Assembly (NCBI GenBank): GCA_963802415.1
Contig: CAWDIH010000002.1
Location: 1-64,000 of the forward strand
Direction of reading: 5' to 3'
DNA: 64,000 nt
Source of the DNA: DATAES01 sp963802415
GTDB lineage: Bacteria; Actinomycetota; Acidimicrobiia; Acidimicrobiales; JACDCH01
In this document: positions 27,769 through 36,112 of the stretch, piece by piece
Layout of the letters: each line of letters begins with the position of its first letter
How positions within the stretch are numbered: the first letter of the stretch is position 1
Notes under the pieces: model-generated
Databases searched by the model: none
What the model was told of the DNA's origin: nothing
What the model saw: only the letters and a program-made list of their open reading frames with translations
Made by a program: the position numbers and the translations under genes

Positions 27769-28125
27769 GCCAGCGACGAGCCGCAGTCGGCGGAGGCAGG
27801 AGCGAAGCGACGCCCGGAGCCGACCGACGGCAACGCCAGCGACGAGCCGCAGTCCGCGGAGGCAGGAGCGAAGCGACGCCCGGAGCGGACCGAAGGCAAC
27901 GCCAGCGACGAGCCGCAGTCCGCGGAGGCAGGAGCGAAGCGACGCCCGGAGCGGACCGAAGGCCCGCGCGGCGAGGGAAGCGCCAGCGACGAGCCGCAGT
28001 CCGCGGAGGCAGGAGCGAAGCGACGCCCGGAGCGGACCGAAGGCCCACGCGGCGAGGGAAGCGCCAGCGACGAGCCGCAGTCCGCGGAGGCAGGAGCGAA
28101 GCGACGCCCGGAGCGGACCGAAGGC
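27769..28125 (+). repeat. Tandem array, five units of 66 or 81 bp, upstream of petD
   Basis: Units begin GCCAGCGACGAGCCGCAGTC at 27769, 27835, 27901, 27982 and 28063, spaced 66, 66, 81 and 81. The 15-bp difference is an extra CGGCGAGGGAA-type block. All spacings are multiples of three, so one frame stays open from 27676 into petD, giving the repeated peptide ASDEPQSAEAGAKRRPERTE. It is probably not translated, since petD has its own start, but this cannot be excluded by sight. Confidence 0.92.
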
Positions 28126-28959
28126 ATGACTGAGATCCCGGAACACCTCCGCAAGCGGGCAGAAGAAGCCCGGCGCAAGGCACAGGAGAAGGCTGGCGCG
28201 GGTGCGACGCCGGAGGCCTCAGGCGGCGAGCCACCGGTAGGCGGTGCTGACGCAGGCGGTGGTGGCGGCGGCACCGACGCGCCGCAATCCGAAGCAGCGA
28301 GTCGCATCCCGGCGCACCTCCTCGAGCGCAGTCGCGCGGCGCGGGCCGCGTCAGGCGGGGGCGGCGAGTCCGCCGGTGGCGAGGCGCCGTCGACCGCGGT
28401 CGCAGCGGCCGCCACGACCGGCGCGGTCGCGACAGCCGCACCGCCTGTTGCCGCCGGACCTGGTGGCCACACGCAGCGGCTGCTGACAGTCGTCAAGTCC
28501 GGCTCGATCCAAGATGTGCGGGCGGAGCCGGTCGACAAGGTCCACGTCTGGCCGCACCTGCTGGTCGTCGAGTTCGTGGCCGCGCTCGTGATGACGGCGT
28601 TCTTGCTGCTGTTCTCGATCTTCGTCAACGCGCCACTGCAGCCGCTCGCCAACGTGAACCGCACGCCCAACCCGTCGAAGGCTCCTTGGTACTTCCTCGG
28701 GTTGCAGGAGCTGCTCACCATGTTCCACCCGATGGTCGCCGGCGTGACTATCCCCACCATCGGATTGGTCGGCCTGATCCTCGCCCCTTACACCGACCGC
28801 AACCCGAGCAACAAGCCGGAGGATCGCAAGTTCGCGATCGCGCTGATGACGATGTTCATCATGTTCTGGGCCGTGCTCGTCATCATCGGTGTCTTCTTCA
28901 GAGGTCCTGGCTTCAACTTCACGTTCCCCTGGCGCGAGGGATTGTTCTTCGACCTATGA
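28126..28959 (+). CDS. petD: Cytochrome b subunit IV-like (C-terminal half of split cytochrome b)
   Basis: 277 residues from ATG 28126. Residues 1-115 are a low-complexity Ala/Gly/Glu extension holding the motif IPEHLRKRAEEAR (4-16) and a second copy IPAHLLERSRAAR (61-73). From about 140 it is a subunit IV-like membrane domain with three helices. NPSKAPWYFLGLQELL contains PWYFLGLQEL, the quinol-site segment equivalent to PEWY. Together with the petB-like protein it forms one cytochrome b. Subunit IV alone is about 160 residues, so the N-terminal extension is unusual. Confidence 0.9.
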   Translation: MTEIPEHLRKRAEEARRKAQEKAGAGATPEASGGEPPVGGADAGGGGGGTDAPQSEAASRIPAHLLERSRAARAASGGGGESAGGEAPSTAVAAAATTGAVATAAPPVAAGPGGHTQRLLTVVKSGSIQDVRAEPVDKVHVWPHLLVVEFVAALVMTAFLLLFSIFVNAPLQPLANVNRTPNPSKAPWYFLGLQELLTMFHPMVAGVTIPTIGLVGLILAPYTDRNPSNKPEDRKFAIALMTMFIMFWAVLVIIGVFFRGPGFNFTFPWREGLFFDL

Positions 28960-28996
28960 GTTCACGTTTGTATCCCCTCGCATGTGAGTGCGCCCG

Positions 28997-29894
28997 ATGA
29001 GCAGTGGCGCGATCATTGCCATCGGCGTCGGCGTCCTCGTCGTGCTCGCAGTCGTGCTCATCGCCGGCGCGGCGCGCCGCCGCGACACGAGCGATGCGAT
29101 CGGCGGTCTGAGCCGCGAGACGCGCGAAGCGCGATAAGAGCCGGAAAGCCACCGCCCCGCTCCCGCTCCCGACGACGGCGGCGCCCGCAACCGGCGCGGC
29201 CGTCGAGAAGGCTGCTGCCATCGAGCGGCGGGAGCCTTCGACGGCGGTCGTGAAGTCCACGGGCGGCGAGGTCGCACCGTGGGTTCCGCTGGACCCTGAG
29301 ACGCTCGGCGTCACCCGGCGTCAGTTCCTCAACCGTGGCGTCGTGACGTTGATGAGCTTCAGCTCGCTCGTGTTCGGCGTGACGATGATCGGCTTCCTCT
29401 GGCCCGAAGGCCCGGGAGGCTTCGGCGGCAAGATCGCGGTCGGCAAGCTGTCCGACATCCAGGCGACCATCGCTGACGGTAAGGGCTTCGGGTACTTCCC
29501 CGAGGCTCGCATGTGGGTGACGAACTATCCGTCGAGCGCGCTCGAGAAGGCGAAGAAGGTGTCGGCGTACACACCGCCGATCATCGCCGGCATGGAGCAG
29601 GGCTTCGTCTTCCTGTACCAGAAGTGCGTGCACCTCGGTTGCCGGGTGCCGAGCTGCGTCACGTCGCAGTGGTTCGAGTGCCCGTGCCACGGTTCGCAGT
29701 ACAACCGGGTCGGCGAGAAGAAGGGTGGGCCCGCGCCGCGAGGCCTCGATCGTTTCACGCCGACGTTCGCGGGTGACTCGGTGACTGTCGACACCAGCTC
29801 GAGCGGCATCGTGCTCGGGCCGCCGATCGGCACGAACACGACCGGACAGGAAGCCGAGGGCCCGCACTGCGTCAGCGGTGGACAGAAGGAATGA
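28997..29894 (+). CDS. petC: Rieske iron-sulfur protein (frameshifted)
   Basis: ATG 28997 encodes a helix (GVGVLVVLAVVLIAGAARRR) and a linker. One extra base near 29125 moves the frame into DKSRKATAPLPLPTTAAPAT and on to the main domain. A second helix (VVTLMSFSSLVFGVTMIGFL) follows a twin-arginine-like TRRQFLNRG. The [2Fe-2S] boxes are CVHLGC and CPCHGS. About 298 residues after correction. It transfers electrons from quinol to cytochrome c within the complex. Without the correction the Rieske frame would lack the first helix. Confidence 0.92.
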
Positions 29895-31199
29895 CCTTCG
29901 CCGCAGTCACCAACGAGACCATCGGCTGGACGATCTTCATCGTCATCTTCGTCGGTGTCATCGTCTACGCGTCAATCAATATCCTTCGGGGCGTCAAGCC
30001 CGAGCTCGGCTCCGAGATCGAGCTGGCGCCCAATCGCAAGCCGTACCTGCCCGACGAGGAGCTCGAGGGGCCGAAGCTCGACCGCACGTTGACGATCGCG
30101 CTCGATCACCTTGTTCGTGATCGCGGTCGGCCTGCCGCTGTACTGGATCCTCGAGCCCGGGCGCCAGTCGGGCGCAACGACGGACTTCCGTGAAACATTC
30201 GAAAAGCGAGGGGAGGCGATGTTCGCACCGGTGGGCACCAGCCTCGATGCCCTCGGCTGCGAGGGTTGCCACGGGCCGAAAGGCGTCGGTGGAATCACCA
30301 ACTACAACCTGATCCAGCCCGATGGCAGCGTGAAGACCGTCACATGGCGTGCCCCCGCGCTCGACACCGCCCTGCTTCGGTTCTCTCGAGAAGAAGTCAC
30401 GTACATCATCACCTACGGCCGCCCCTTCTCGCCGATGCCGGCGTGGGGTGTAGCGGGTGGCGGTGCCCTCAACGACCAGCAGGTACAGAACCTGGTCGAC
30501 TACATCCAGTCCATCCAGATCTCGCCGGACGAGGCGCAGCAGCAGGCCAGGGACGAGCTGGCGAAGATGCTGGCGGAGAAGAATCCTGACGGATCTCCGA
30601 AGTGGGCGTCCGAAGGCGAAGCGCTGTTCAACATGGGATTCGACTCGGACAACTTCGCGGGCGGCGCCTACGCGTGCGGGCGATGTCACACGCAAGAATG
30701 GTCGTACACGACCGATTACTCGCAGATCAGGTCGATCTCCGGATGCGGCGCTCTCGGCCCCAGCCTGTGCGCAGGGTCCGTCGACAGACAGTTCCCGCTG
30801 AACACGTCGCAGACGGCATGTCCGCCGACGAGCGCGGAGGCGGCGGCGAACGCGGCCGCGGCGCCATCCACGACGACCTCGACGACCTCCACGACCACGA
30901 GCACTACCACGACGCCAGGTTCATCGGCCGCGCCCTGTGTCAACCCGATCCAGGACCAGATCGACTTCGTGTCCGTCGGCTCCGAACAGGGCAAGAAGTA
31001 CGGGGTGCACGGCCAGGGAACGGGCCGAATGCCAGGCTTCGGATTGAGCCCCCAGCAGCCTCAGACCTACACCTCGCCTGACGGCAACGAGATCACCATC
31101 TTCTACGAGAACAACGGCAAACCCGTCGACCCGGGGCCAGGAATGCTGCCTGTCGATCTCGTCGAGAAGATCGTCGAGTACGAGAGGTCGCTCCAGTGA
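29891..31199 (+). CDS. Diheme membrane cytochrome c (frameshifted)
   Basis: ATG overlaps the Rieske stop (ATGA). Two N-terminal helices: GWTIFIVIFVGVIVYASINI and, after one extra G near 30104, ITLFVIAVGLPLYWILEPG. Heme sites CEGCH and CGRCH follow, with a Ser/Thr-rich linker (TTTSTTSTTTSTTTTP) near residue 340 and a C-terminal segment GTGRMPGFGLSPQQPQ that may supply a Met ligand. About 435 residues. It is probably the electron exit of the bc/b6f-like complex, comparable to diheme QcrC but with different anchoring. Confidence 0.88.
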
Positions 31200-32161
31200 G
31201 CACGGTGCTCGGGCTCGTCTCGTGGAATCCCGAGATCCGCAACATTCTCGCACTCTCGGTCGGGGTGCTGATCCTGATCGGCTCTGTGGTGCTGCTCCTA
31301 TCCACCGACACCGGTCCGCGCACGGGATTGCTGATCGTGCTCACCGTCTTGTTCGGGTGGATGACGATCATGGGTCTCATCTGGTGGTTGTACTCGGGGT
31401 CGCCGGCATCCCTCGGCGGCATGAAGGGCGCGGCGCCCCACTGGCGTGTGCTCAACGTCAACGTCGGCGACTTGAGTCAGGATCCAGTGCAGAAGGTGAG
31501 CGAATTACCTGCGCCCGATCAGCAACAGGTCGTCGATCAGATCCTCGCGGCGCACCCCGAGCTCGAGGTAAAGGTCAACCCCGATCACATCCAGGGCAAG
31601 ATCATCACGATAGGTGACCTCGTCGACGCCGATCCGAACCTGATGGCCGAGTACAAGCTCTCGCCGAACGACCTCGGCGGGTGGAACCTCTTGCCGACCT
31701 CGAACGCGCAACTCGGCGATGCGCAGGCGGTAGCGGACACCGCGCTGGTACCCGCCGAAGGGCAGAAGATCTTCACCGACACCTCGGCCTACAAGGTTCT
31801 CGGCGCATTCGACATCGGCGGCAAGGAGAACGAGTACAAGCTTCCTGCCAATCCTTCGGTGTGGGATCGGATCTGGAAGAACATCGAAACGACGGTGCAC
31901 ATCACCCACCCCGAGCACTACATCGTCGTGCAGGTGCAGGGTGTGATTCCGCAGGAGACACCGCCGGGAGGCAAGCCACCGACCCCCCAGCTCGATCCCA
32001 ACCAGCCCGTGATCAGCGTCGTCATGATTCGCAGCCTCGGTGATGTCCGGTTCCCTGGCTTCATGACCTTCCTCGTTTCCGGAATCCTGTTCGCGATCCT
32101 GTGCAACACCATGCATCGCCGCGACAAGCTGATCGCCCGCAACCGAGCAATGGCGACGTAG
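31196..32161 (+). CDS. Membrane protein of the bc-type locus, unknown
   Basis: 321 residues; GTG 31196 overlaps the cytochrome stop (GTGA), so translation is coupled. Two N-terminal helices (ILALSVGVLILIGSVVLLLS, GLLIVLTVLFGWMTIMGLIW), a 200-residue soluble region and one C-terminal helix (GFMTFLVSGILFAILCNTMH). The soluble part has no Cys or cofactor motif. It is last in the operon, 10 bases before nuoA. Probably an accessory subunit of the quinol-oxidising complex; not recognised from any named family. Confidence 0.8.
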   Translation: MSTVLGLVSWNPEIRNILALSVGVLILIGSVVLLLSTDTGPRTGLLIVLTVLFGWMTIMGLIWWLYSGSPASLGGMKGAAPHWRVLNVNVGDLSQDPVQKVSELPAPDQQQVVDQILAAHPELEVKVNPDHIQGKIITIGDLVDADPNLMAEYKLSPNDLGGWNLLPTSNAQLGDAQAVADTALVPAEGQKIFTDTSAYKVLGAFDIGGKENEYKLPANPSVWDRIWKNIETTVHITHPEHYIVVQVQGVIPQETPPGGKPPTPQLDPNQPVISVVMIRSLGDVRFPGFMTFLVSGILFAILCNTMHRRDKLIARNRAMAT

Positions 32162-32171
32162 GAGCAGCGCC

Positions 32172-32645
32172 GTGGACCAGTACCTCCCGATCGTCGTGCT
32201 GCTAGCGCTCGCGGTCGTCTTCGGCTTGTTGAGTGCAATGGTTTCGAAGCTGCTCGCGCCCAGGCTGGAGACCGAGGCGAAGTCCGCCCCCTACGAGTGC
32301 GGCATCGTGCCCCGCAAAGACCCGCCCGAGCGCTTCCCGGTGCGCTTCTACCTCGTCGCGATGATCTTCATCATCTTCGACATCGAGATCATCTTCCTGT
32401 ACCCGTGGGCGGTGATCTTCCGGAGGCTCGGCCCGTTTGGCCTGTGGGAGATGGTGCTGTTCGCGGCAGCAGTGTTCGTCTCGTTCCTCTACCTGATCTC
32501 GAACGGCGCGCTGGACTGGGGCCCGGTGAAGCGACTTCGCCGGGTCGACGACGCGTCGATGGTTTCAGCGGAACGCACGGCGGCGACGACAGTGAAGCGG
32601 GTGGGACTCGAAGGACGCGAAGGCCGCGGCGAGCACGCCGCCTGA
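32172..32645 (+). CDS. nuoA: NADH-quinone oxidoreductase subunit A, complex 1
   Basis: 157 residues, GTG start after AGGAG. Three membrane helices; YECGIVP and RFYLVAMIFIIFDIEIIFLY are the NuoA signatures. The polar C-terminal tail of about 40 residues (from LDWGPVKRLRR) is longer than usual. It opens the 14-gene operon, only 10 bases after the cytochrome-locus membrane protein, so the bc-type and nuo genes may be one transcription unit. Confidence 0.95.
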   Translation: MDQYLPIVVLLALAVVFGLLSAMVSKLLAPRLETEAKSAPYECGIVPRKDPPERFPVRFYLVAMIFIIFDIEIIFLYPWAVIFRRLGPFGLWEMVLFAAAVFVSFLYLISNGALDWGPVKRLRRVDDASMVSAERTAATTVKRVGLEGREGRGEHAA

Positions 32646-32689
32646 CATGGCCGGGCTGCTCGTGTCGCCGATGGGGAGGTGTTGAGGGG

Positions 32690-33275
32690 GTGCCGATCTC
32701 ATTCGACCGCGGTCTCGAAGGACTCGACCACAACATCCTCACCGGCACGCTCGAGAACCTGGTCAAGTGGGCGCGCCAGAAGTCGATGTTCCCCGCGACG
32801 TTCGGCCTCGGCATGCTGTGCCATCGAGATGATGGCGACCGGTGGTGCGCACTACGACCTCGCTCGATACGGCATGGAGGTGTTTCGCGGGTCGCCGCGA
32901 CAGGCCGACCTCATGATCGTTGCCGGTCGCGTGTCCCAGAAGATGGCCCCCGTGCTGCGCCAGATCTACGACCAGATGATGGAACCGAAGTGGGTCATCT
33001 CGATGGGCGTGTGCGCATCGAGCGGCGGCATGTTCCAGAACTACGCGATCGTGCAAGGCGTCGATCAGATCGTGCCCGTCGACGTCTACGCGCCCGGGTG
33101 TCCGCCTGGCCCCGAGACCTTGATGCATTCCATCCTGACGTTGTACGGCCTCATCGAGCGCGGCGAGTTGACACGCCGGCGCAAGGAGACAGGAGGAGGC
33201 GCAAGCGTCCACGTCGGCCAAGTCGACGGCCAGACCGCCGGTGACACGCCGGTCGTTGTCGGGAAGAACACGTGA
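32690..33275 (+). CDS. nuoB: NADH-quinone oxidoreductase subunit B, complex 1 (frameshifted)
   Basis: Holds cluster N2. GTG 32690; one extra G near 32810 falls inside FPATFGLACCAIEMMATGG, the tandem-cysteine motif. SMGVCASSGGMF and VYAPGCPPGPE provide the other two ligands. About 194 residues after correction. The extended tail (GGGASVHVGQVDGQTAG) is typical of actinobacterial NuoB. The stop overlaps the nuoC GTG. Confidence 0.94.
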
Positions 33276-33766
33276 GCGAGCAGGCGGGGGCCGACTTCGG
33301 GGTTCCGGTGTCGGAGTCGCGCGGCCAGTTGGTTCTGCACGTGGCGCGAGAGCAACTCGCGGATTTCGTCATGGAGTTGCGGGACGAGCACGGCTTCAAC
33401 ATGTGTATCGACGTGACCGCCGTCGACTATCTCGCCTACGAAGCACCTCGGCGCTTACCGGCGGAGATCGATCCCGAACGGTTCGAGGTCGTGATCAACC
33501 TGCTCCGTATGCGCGATCGCGCTCGCATTCGAGTGCGCGTCCAGGTACCGGAGAGCGATCCGTCGGTACCGTCGCTGTTCGACGTACATCCCGGCACCGA
33601 GGCCATGGAACGCGAGGTGTTCGACATGTTCGGCATCACCTTCGACGGTCATCCAGACCCATCGCGCATCCTGATGCCGGAAGACTGGATCGGCCATCCG
33701 CTCCGCAAGGATTACGCCGTCGGCCAGATCCCTGTGCAGTTCAAGGGAATCGAGAACGCGCGATGA
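33272..33766 (+). CDS. nuoC: NADH-quinone oxidoreductase subunit C, complex 1
   Basis: 164 residues. HPGTEAMEREVFDMFGITFDGHPD and RILMPEDWIGHPLRKDYAVG are the 30-kDa subunit signatures. Peripheral arm protein contacting NuoB and NuoD. It overlaps both neighbours by four bases (GTGA and ATGA), showing the ancestral tight packing of this operon that the repeat insertions further on interrupt. Confidence 0.95.
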   Translation: MSEQAGADFGVPVSESRGQLVLHVAREQLADFVMELRDEHGFNMCIDVTAVDYLAYEAPRRLPAEIDPERFEVVINLLRMRDRARIRVRVQVPESDPSVPSLFDVHPGTEAMEREVFDMFGITFDGHPDPSRILMPEDWIGHPLRKDYAVGQIPVQFKGIENAR

Positions 33767-35082
33767 CGCTCGCGCGCGAGACGTTCGAGGGAGCGCAGGA
33801 GCTCCAGCCTCGCAAAGGGATCAAGGCCGAGGAGCTGCTTCGGGAGATCGGTTCGGTGCTGAGGATGTCGGAGGCCGAGGCGGCCGACCTCGGCGCGCAC
33901 GAACCGCCGCAGGACGAGACGATGATCATCAACATGGGTCCGCAACACCCGTCGACACACGGTGTGTTGCGGCTGATGCTCGAGCTCGACGGGGAGATCG
34001 TGCTCCGCACCAAGCCGATCATCGGCTACCTGCACACGGGTATGGAGAAGACGGGCGAGGTCCTGACATACCTGCAGGGCCCCACGAACGTCACCCGTAT
34101 GGACTACGCGTCACCGCTGCACAACGAGCTCGTCTTCAGCTTGGCCACCGAGAAGCTGCTCGGCATCGACGAGGACATCCCGCCGCGGGCGCAATGGATC
34201 CGGATGCTGATGACCGAGCTCAACCGCATCTCGTCGCACGTGCTGTTCCTCGCCACGAACGGCATGGACATCGGCGCCATAGGCATGATGCTCTACGGCT
34301 GGCGCGAGCGCGAGGAGCTGCTGCGCTTCTTCGAAAAGGTCACCGGCCTTCGCATGAACCACAACTACATCCGCCCTGGGGGTGTCGCAGCTGATCTCCC
34401 CGACGGGTGGCGAGACGACGTGTTGCGGCTGCTCGACACCCTGCCCGAGCGGCTGCACGAGTTCGACATGCTCATGACCGGCCAGCCCATCTGGCGTGAG
34501 CGACTCCAAGGCGTAGGCGTCATCACCCCGCAGGAGGCGATCGCCCTTGGCGCGACCGGACCGCTCCTGCGCTCGACCGGCGTGCCGTGGGACCTGCGGC
34601 GCGAGATCCCGTACCTGTACTTCGACGAGGTCGACTTCGATGTCGTCGTGGGCACGTATGGCGACAGCTTCGACCGGTACGCGATCCGGCTGAACGAGGT
34701 GCGCGAGTCGATCCGGATCGTGCACCAGATCATCGAGATGTTGCCCGAGGGCGACTACCGGATCCAGGACAAGAAGGTCACGCCACCTCCACGGGCCCGC
34801 ATCGACGAGTCGATGGAGGCACTCATCCATCACTTCAAGATCTTCACCGAGGGCTTCAAGGTGCCGGACGGCGAGGTGTACGTCGCCATCGAGTCACCGC
34901 GCGGCGAGCTTGGCTGTTACATCGTAAGCGACGGTTCGGCCCGGCCGTACCGGATGCACATCCGCGGGCCGAGCTTCGTGCACCTCCAGGCCCTTCCCCA
35001 CATGATGCGAGGAGGTTTCCTCGCCGACGGCGTTGCCGTGATCTCGTCGGTGGACCCGATCATGGGCGAGGCCGATCGCTGA
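33763..35082 (+). CDS. nuoD: NADH-quinone oxidoreductase subunit D, complex 1
   Basis: 439 residues from ATG 33763. NMGPQHPSTHGVLRLMLELD and GYLHTGMEKTGE at the quinone site, and RGELGCYIVSDG with the C-terminal SSVDPIMGEADR, are standard. Forms the quinone-binding cavity with NuoB. It carries an N-terminal extension of about 50 residues before the conserved start. Its stop overlaps the nuoE ATG by one base. Confidence 0.96.
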   Translation: MTLARETFEGAQELQPRKGIKAEELLREIGSVLRMSEAEAADLGAHEPPQDETMIINMGPQHPSTHGVLRLMLELDGEIVLRTKPIIGYLHTGMEKTGEVLTYLQGPTNVTRMDYASPLHNELVFSLATEKLLGIDEDIPPRAQWIRMLMTELNRISSHVLFLATNGMDIGAIGMMLYGWREREELLRFFEKVTGLRMNHNYIRPGGVAADLPDGWRDDVLRLLDTLPERLHEFDMLMTGQPIWRERLQGVGVITPQEAIALGATGPLLRSTGVPWDLRREIPYLYFDEVDFDVVVGTYGDSFDRYAIRLNEVRESIRIVHQIIEMLPEGDYRIQDKKVTPPPRARIDESMEALIHHFKIFTEGFKVPDGEVYVAIESPRGELGCYIVSDGSARPYRMHIRGPSFVHLQALPHMMRGGFLADGVAVISSVDPIMGEADR

Positions 35083-35708
35083 TGGCGCGTCTCACCGACG
35101 ACAACGAAGCGCTCGCTCGGAAGATCATCACCAACTACCCGGTCGCTCGGTCGGCGCTCATCCCCCTGTGCCATCTCGCGCAAGAGCAGGATGGATACCT
35201 CACCGAAGACGCCATGCAGCACATCGGCAAGCTGCTCGGCCTCGAAGCAGCAGAAGTTCTCGGTACGGCGAGCTTCTACGAGATGTTCAAGCGTCATCCA
35301 GTCGGGAAGTACGTCGTCAACGTCTGCACGTCGATCTCGTGCCTGCTCACCGGCGGTGACGAGCTGCTCGAGCACGCCGAGAACACTCTCGGCGTCGCCG
35401 AGGGCGGGACGACCGACGACGGTCTGTTCACTCTCGACGGGTACGAGTGCATCGCCGCGTGCACCGAAGCTCCGTGCTTGCAGGTGAACTACCGATACTT
35501 CCACCGGATCACCCACGACGAGTTCGACGAGTTGATCGACGACCTGCGGTCGGGCCGGCGTGACGACATCCCACCGCATGGCACGCTGCAGCGGGTCCGC
35601 CAGGCGATTCCTCCCGACCGCGCCGCCGGCGTGGTCGGCCCCGACGACAGCACGCAGCCCGTCTGGATCCGCGACACCCCGGCGCTGCAAGACTCCCCGA
35701 CGACATGA
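35082..35708 (+). CDS. nuoE: NADH-quinone oxidoreductase subunit E, complex 1
   Basis: 208 residues. [2Fe-2S] ligands C82, C87 (CTSISC), C123 and C127 (CIAAC). First gene of the NADH-input module. The C-terminal 40 residues are polar and weakly conserved. Its stop is CATGAC, and the ATGA resembles the nuoF start ATGATCACCG, which is now 405 bases away behind repeats; the two genes probably once overlapped. Confidence 0.95.
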   Translation: MARLTDDNEALARKIITNYPVARSALIPLCHLAQEQDGYLTEDAMQHIGKLLGLEAAEVLGTASFYEMFKRHPVGKYVVNVCTSISCLLTGGDELLEHAENTLGVAEGGTTDDGLFTLDGYECIAACTEAPCLQVNYRYFHRITHDEFDELIDDLRSGRRDDIPPHGTLQRVRQAIPPDRAAGVVGPDDSTQPVWIRDTPALQDSPTT

Positions 35709-35763
35709 CGACCATCAGGACGAAATTCGCGACCAGGCGGCATCGCCGCCGCCGCCCACCCTG

Positions 35764-35884
35764 GCGCACATTGTCGACTGAGCCACCGATTCACGTGGCC
35801 AAGTCGACACAGAGTGGAGCCGGTCGAAGTCTGTGTCGACTCAGCCACCGTTTCGGCGGTTCAGCCGACACAGACGCGAACCGC
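35764..35884. mobile_element. Truncated second copy of the MITE-like element
   Basis: Starts with the same GCGCACATTGTC end as the copy at 10685 and shares the internal GTGTCGACT(C/G)AGCCACCG and CAGCCGACACAGA blocks. The right-hand inverted end is missing, and the sequence runs into the 104-bp repeats that precede nuoF. It holds palindromes such as TCTGTGTCGACTCAGCCACC with its near-complement. Confidence 0.65.
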
Positions 35885-35904
35885 CGAGGCCCCATCGAGA
35901 GCCG

Positions 35905-36112
35905 ATGATCACCGCTTGTTTGCGGTCGCTCGCCTCCGCTCGCTCCCGTGCCGGCCGCTCGCTGGCGCTAGCACGGCCGGCTTCGGGCCATCGGCCCGTC
36001 GAGGGCCGATGATCACCGTTTGTTTGCGGTCGCTCGCCTCCGCTCGCTCCCGTGCCGGCCGCTCGCTGGCGCTAGCACGGCCGGCTTCGGGCCATCGGCC
36101 CATCGAGGGCCG
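35905..36112 (+). repeat. Two 104-bp tandem units carrying the nuoF start
   Basis: Units begin ATGATCACCG at 35905 and 36009, and the true nuoF start ATGATCACCG is at 36113. Each unit contains CGCTCGCTGGCGCTAGCACG and ends CATCGAGGGCCG or a close variant, the same bases that precede the first unit. Together with the truncated MITE-like copy this fills most of the 404-base gap between nuoE and nuoF; 35709-35763 shows nothing else. Confidence 0.92.

Noticed and set aside
27676..28125. Calling petD from an upstream ATG through the repeats
   Set aside because: The upstream part is pure repeat sequence. ATG 28126 matches the start of the related cytochrome c N-terminus and repeats the ATGAC left at the petB stop.
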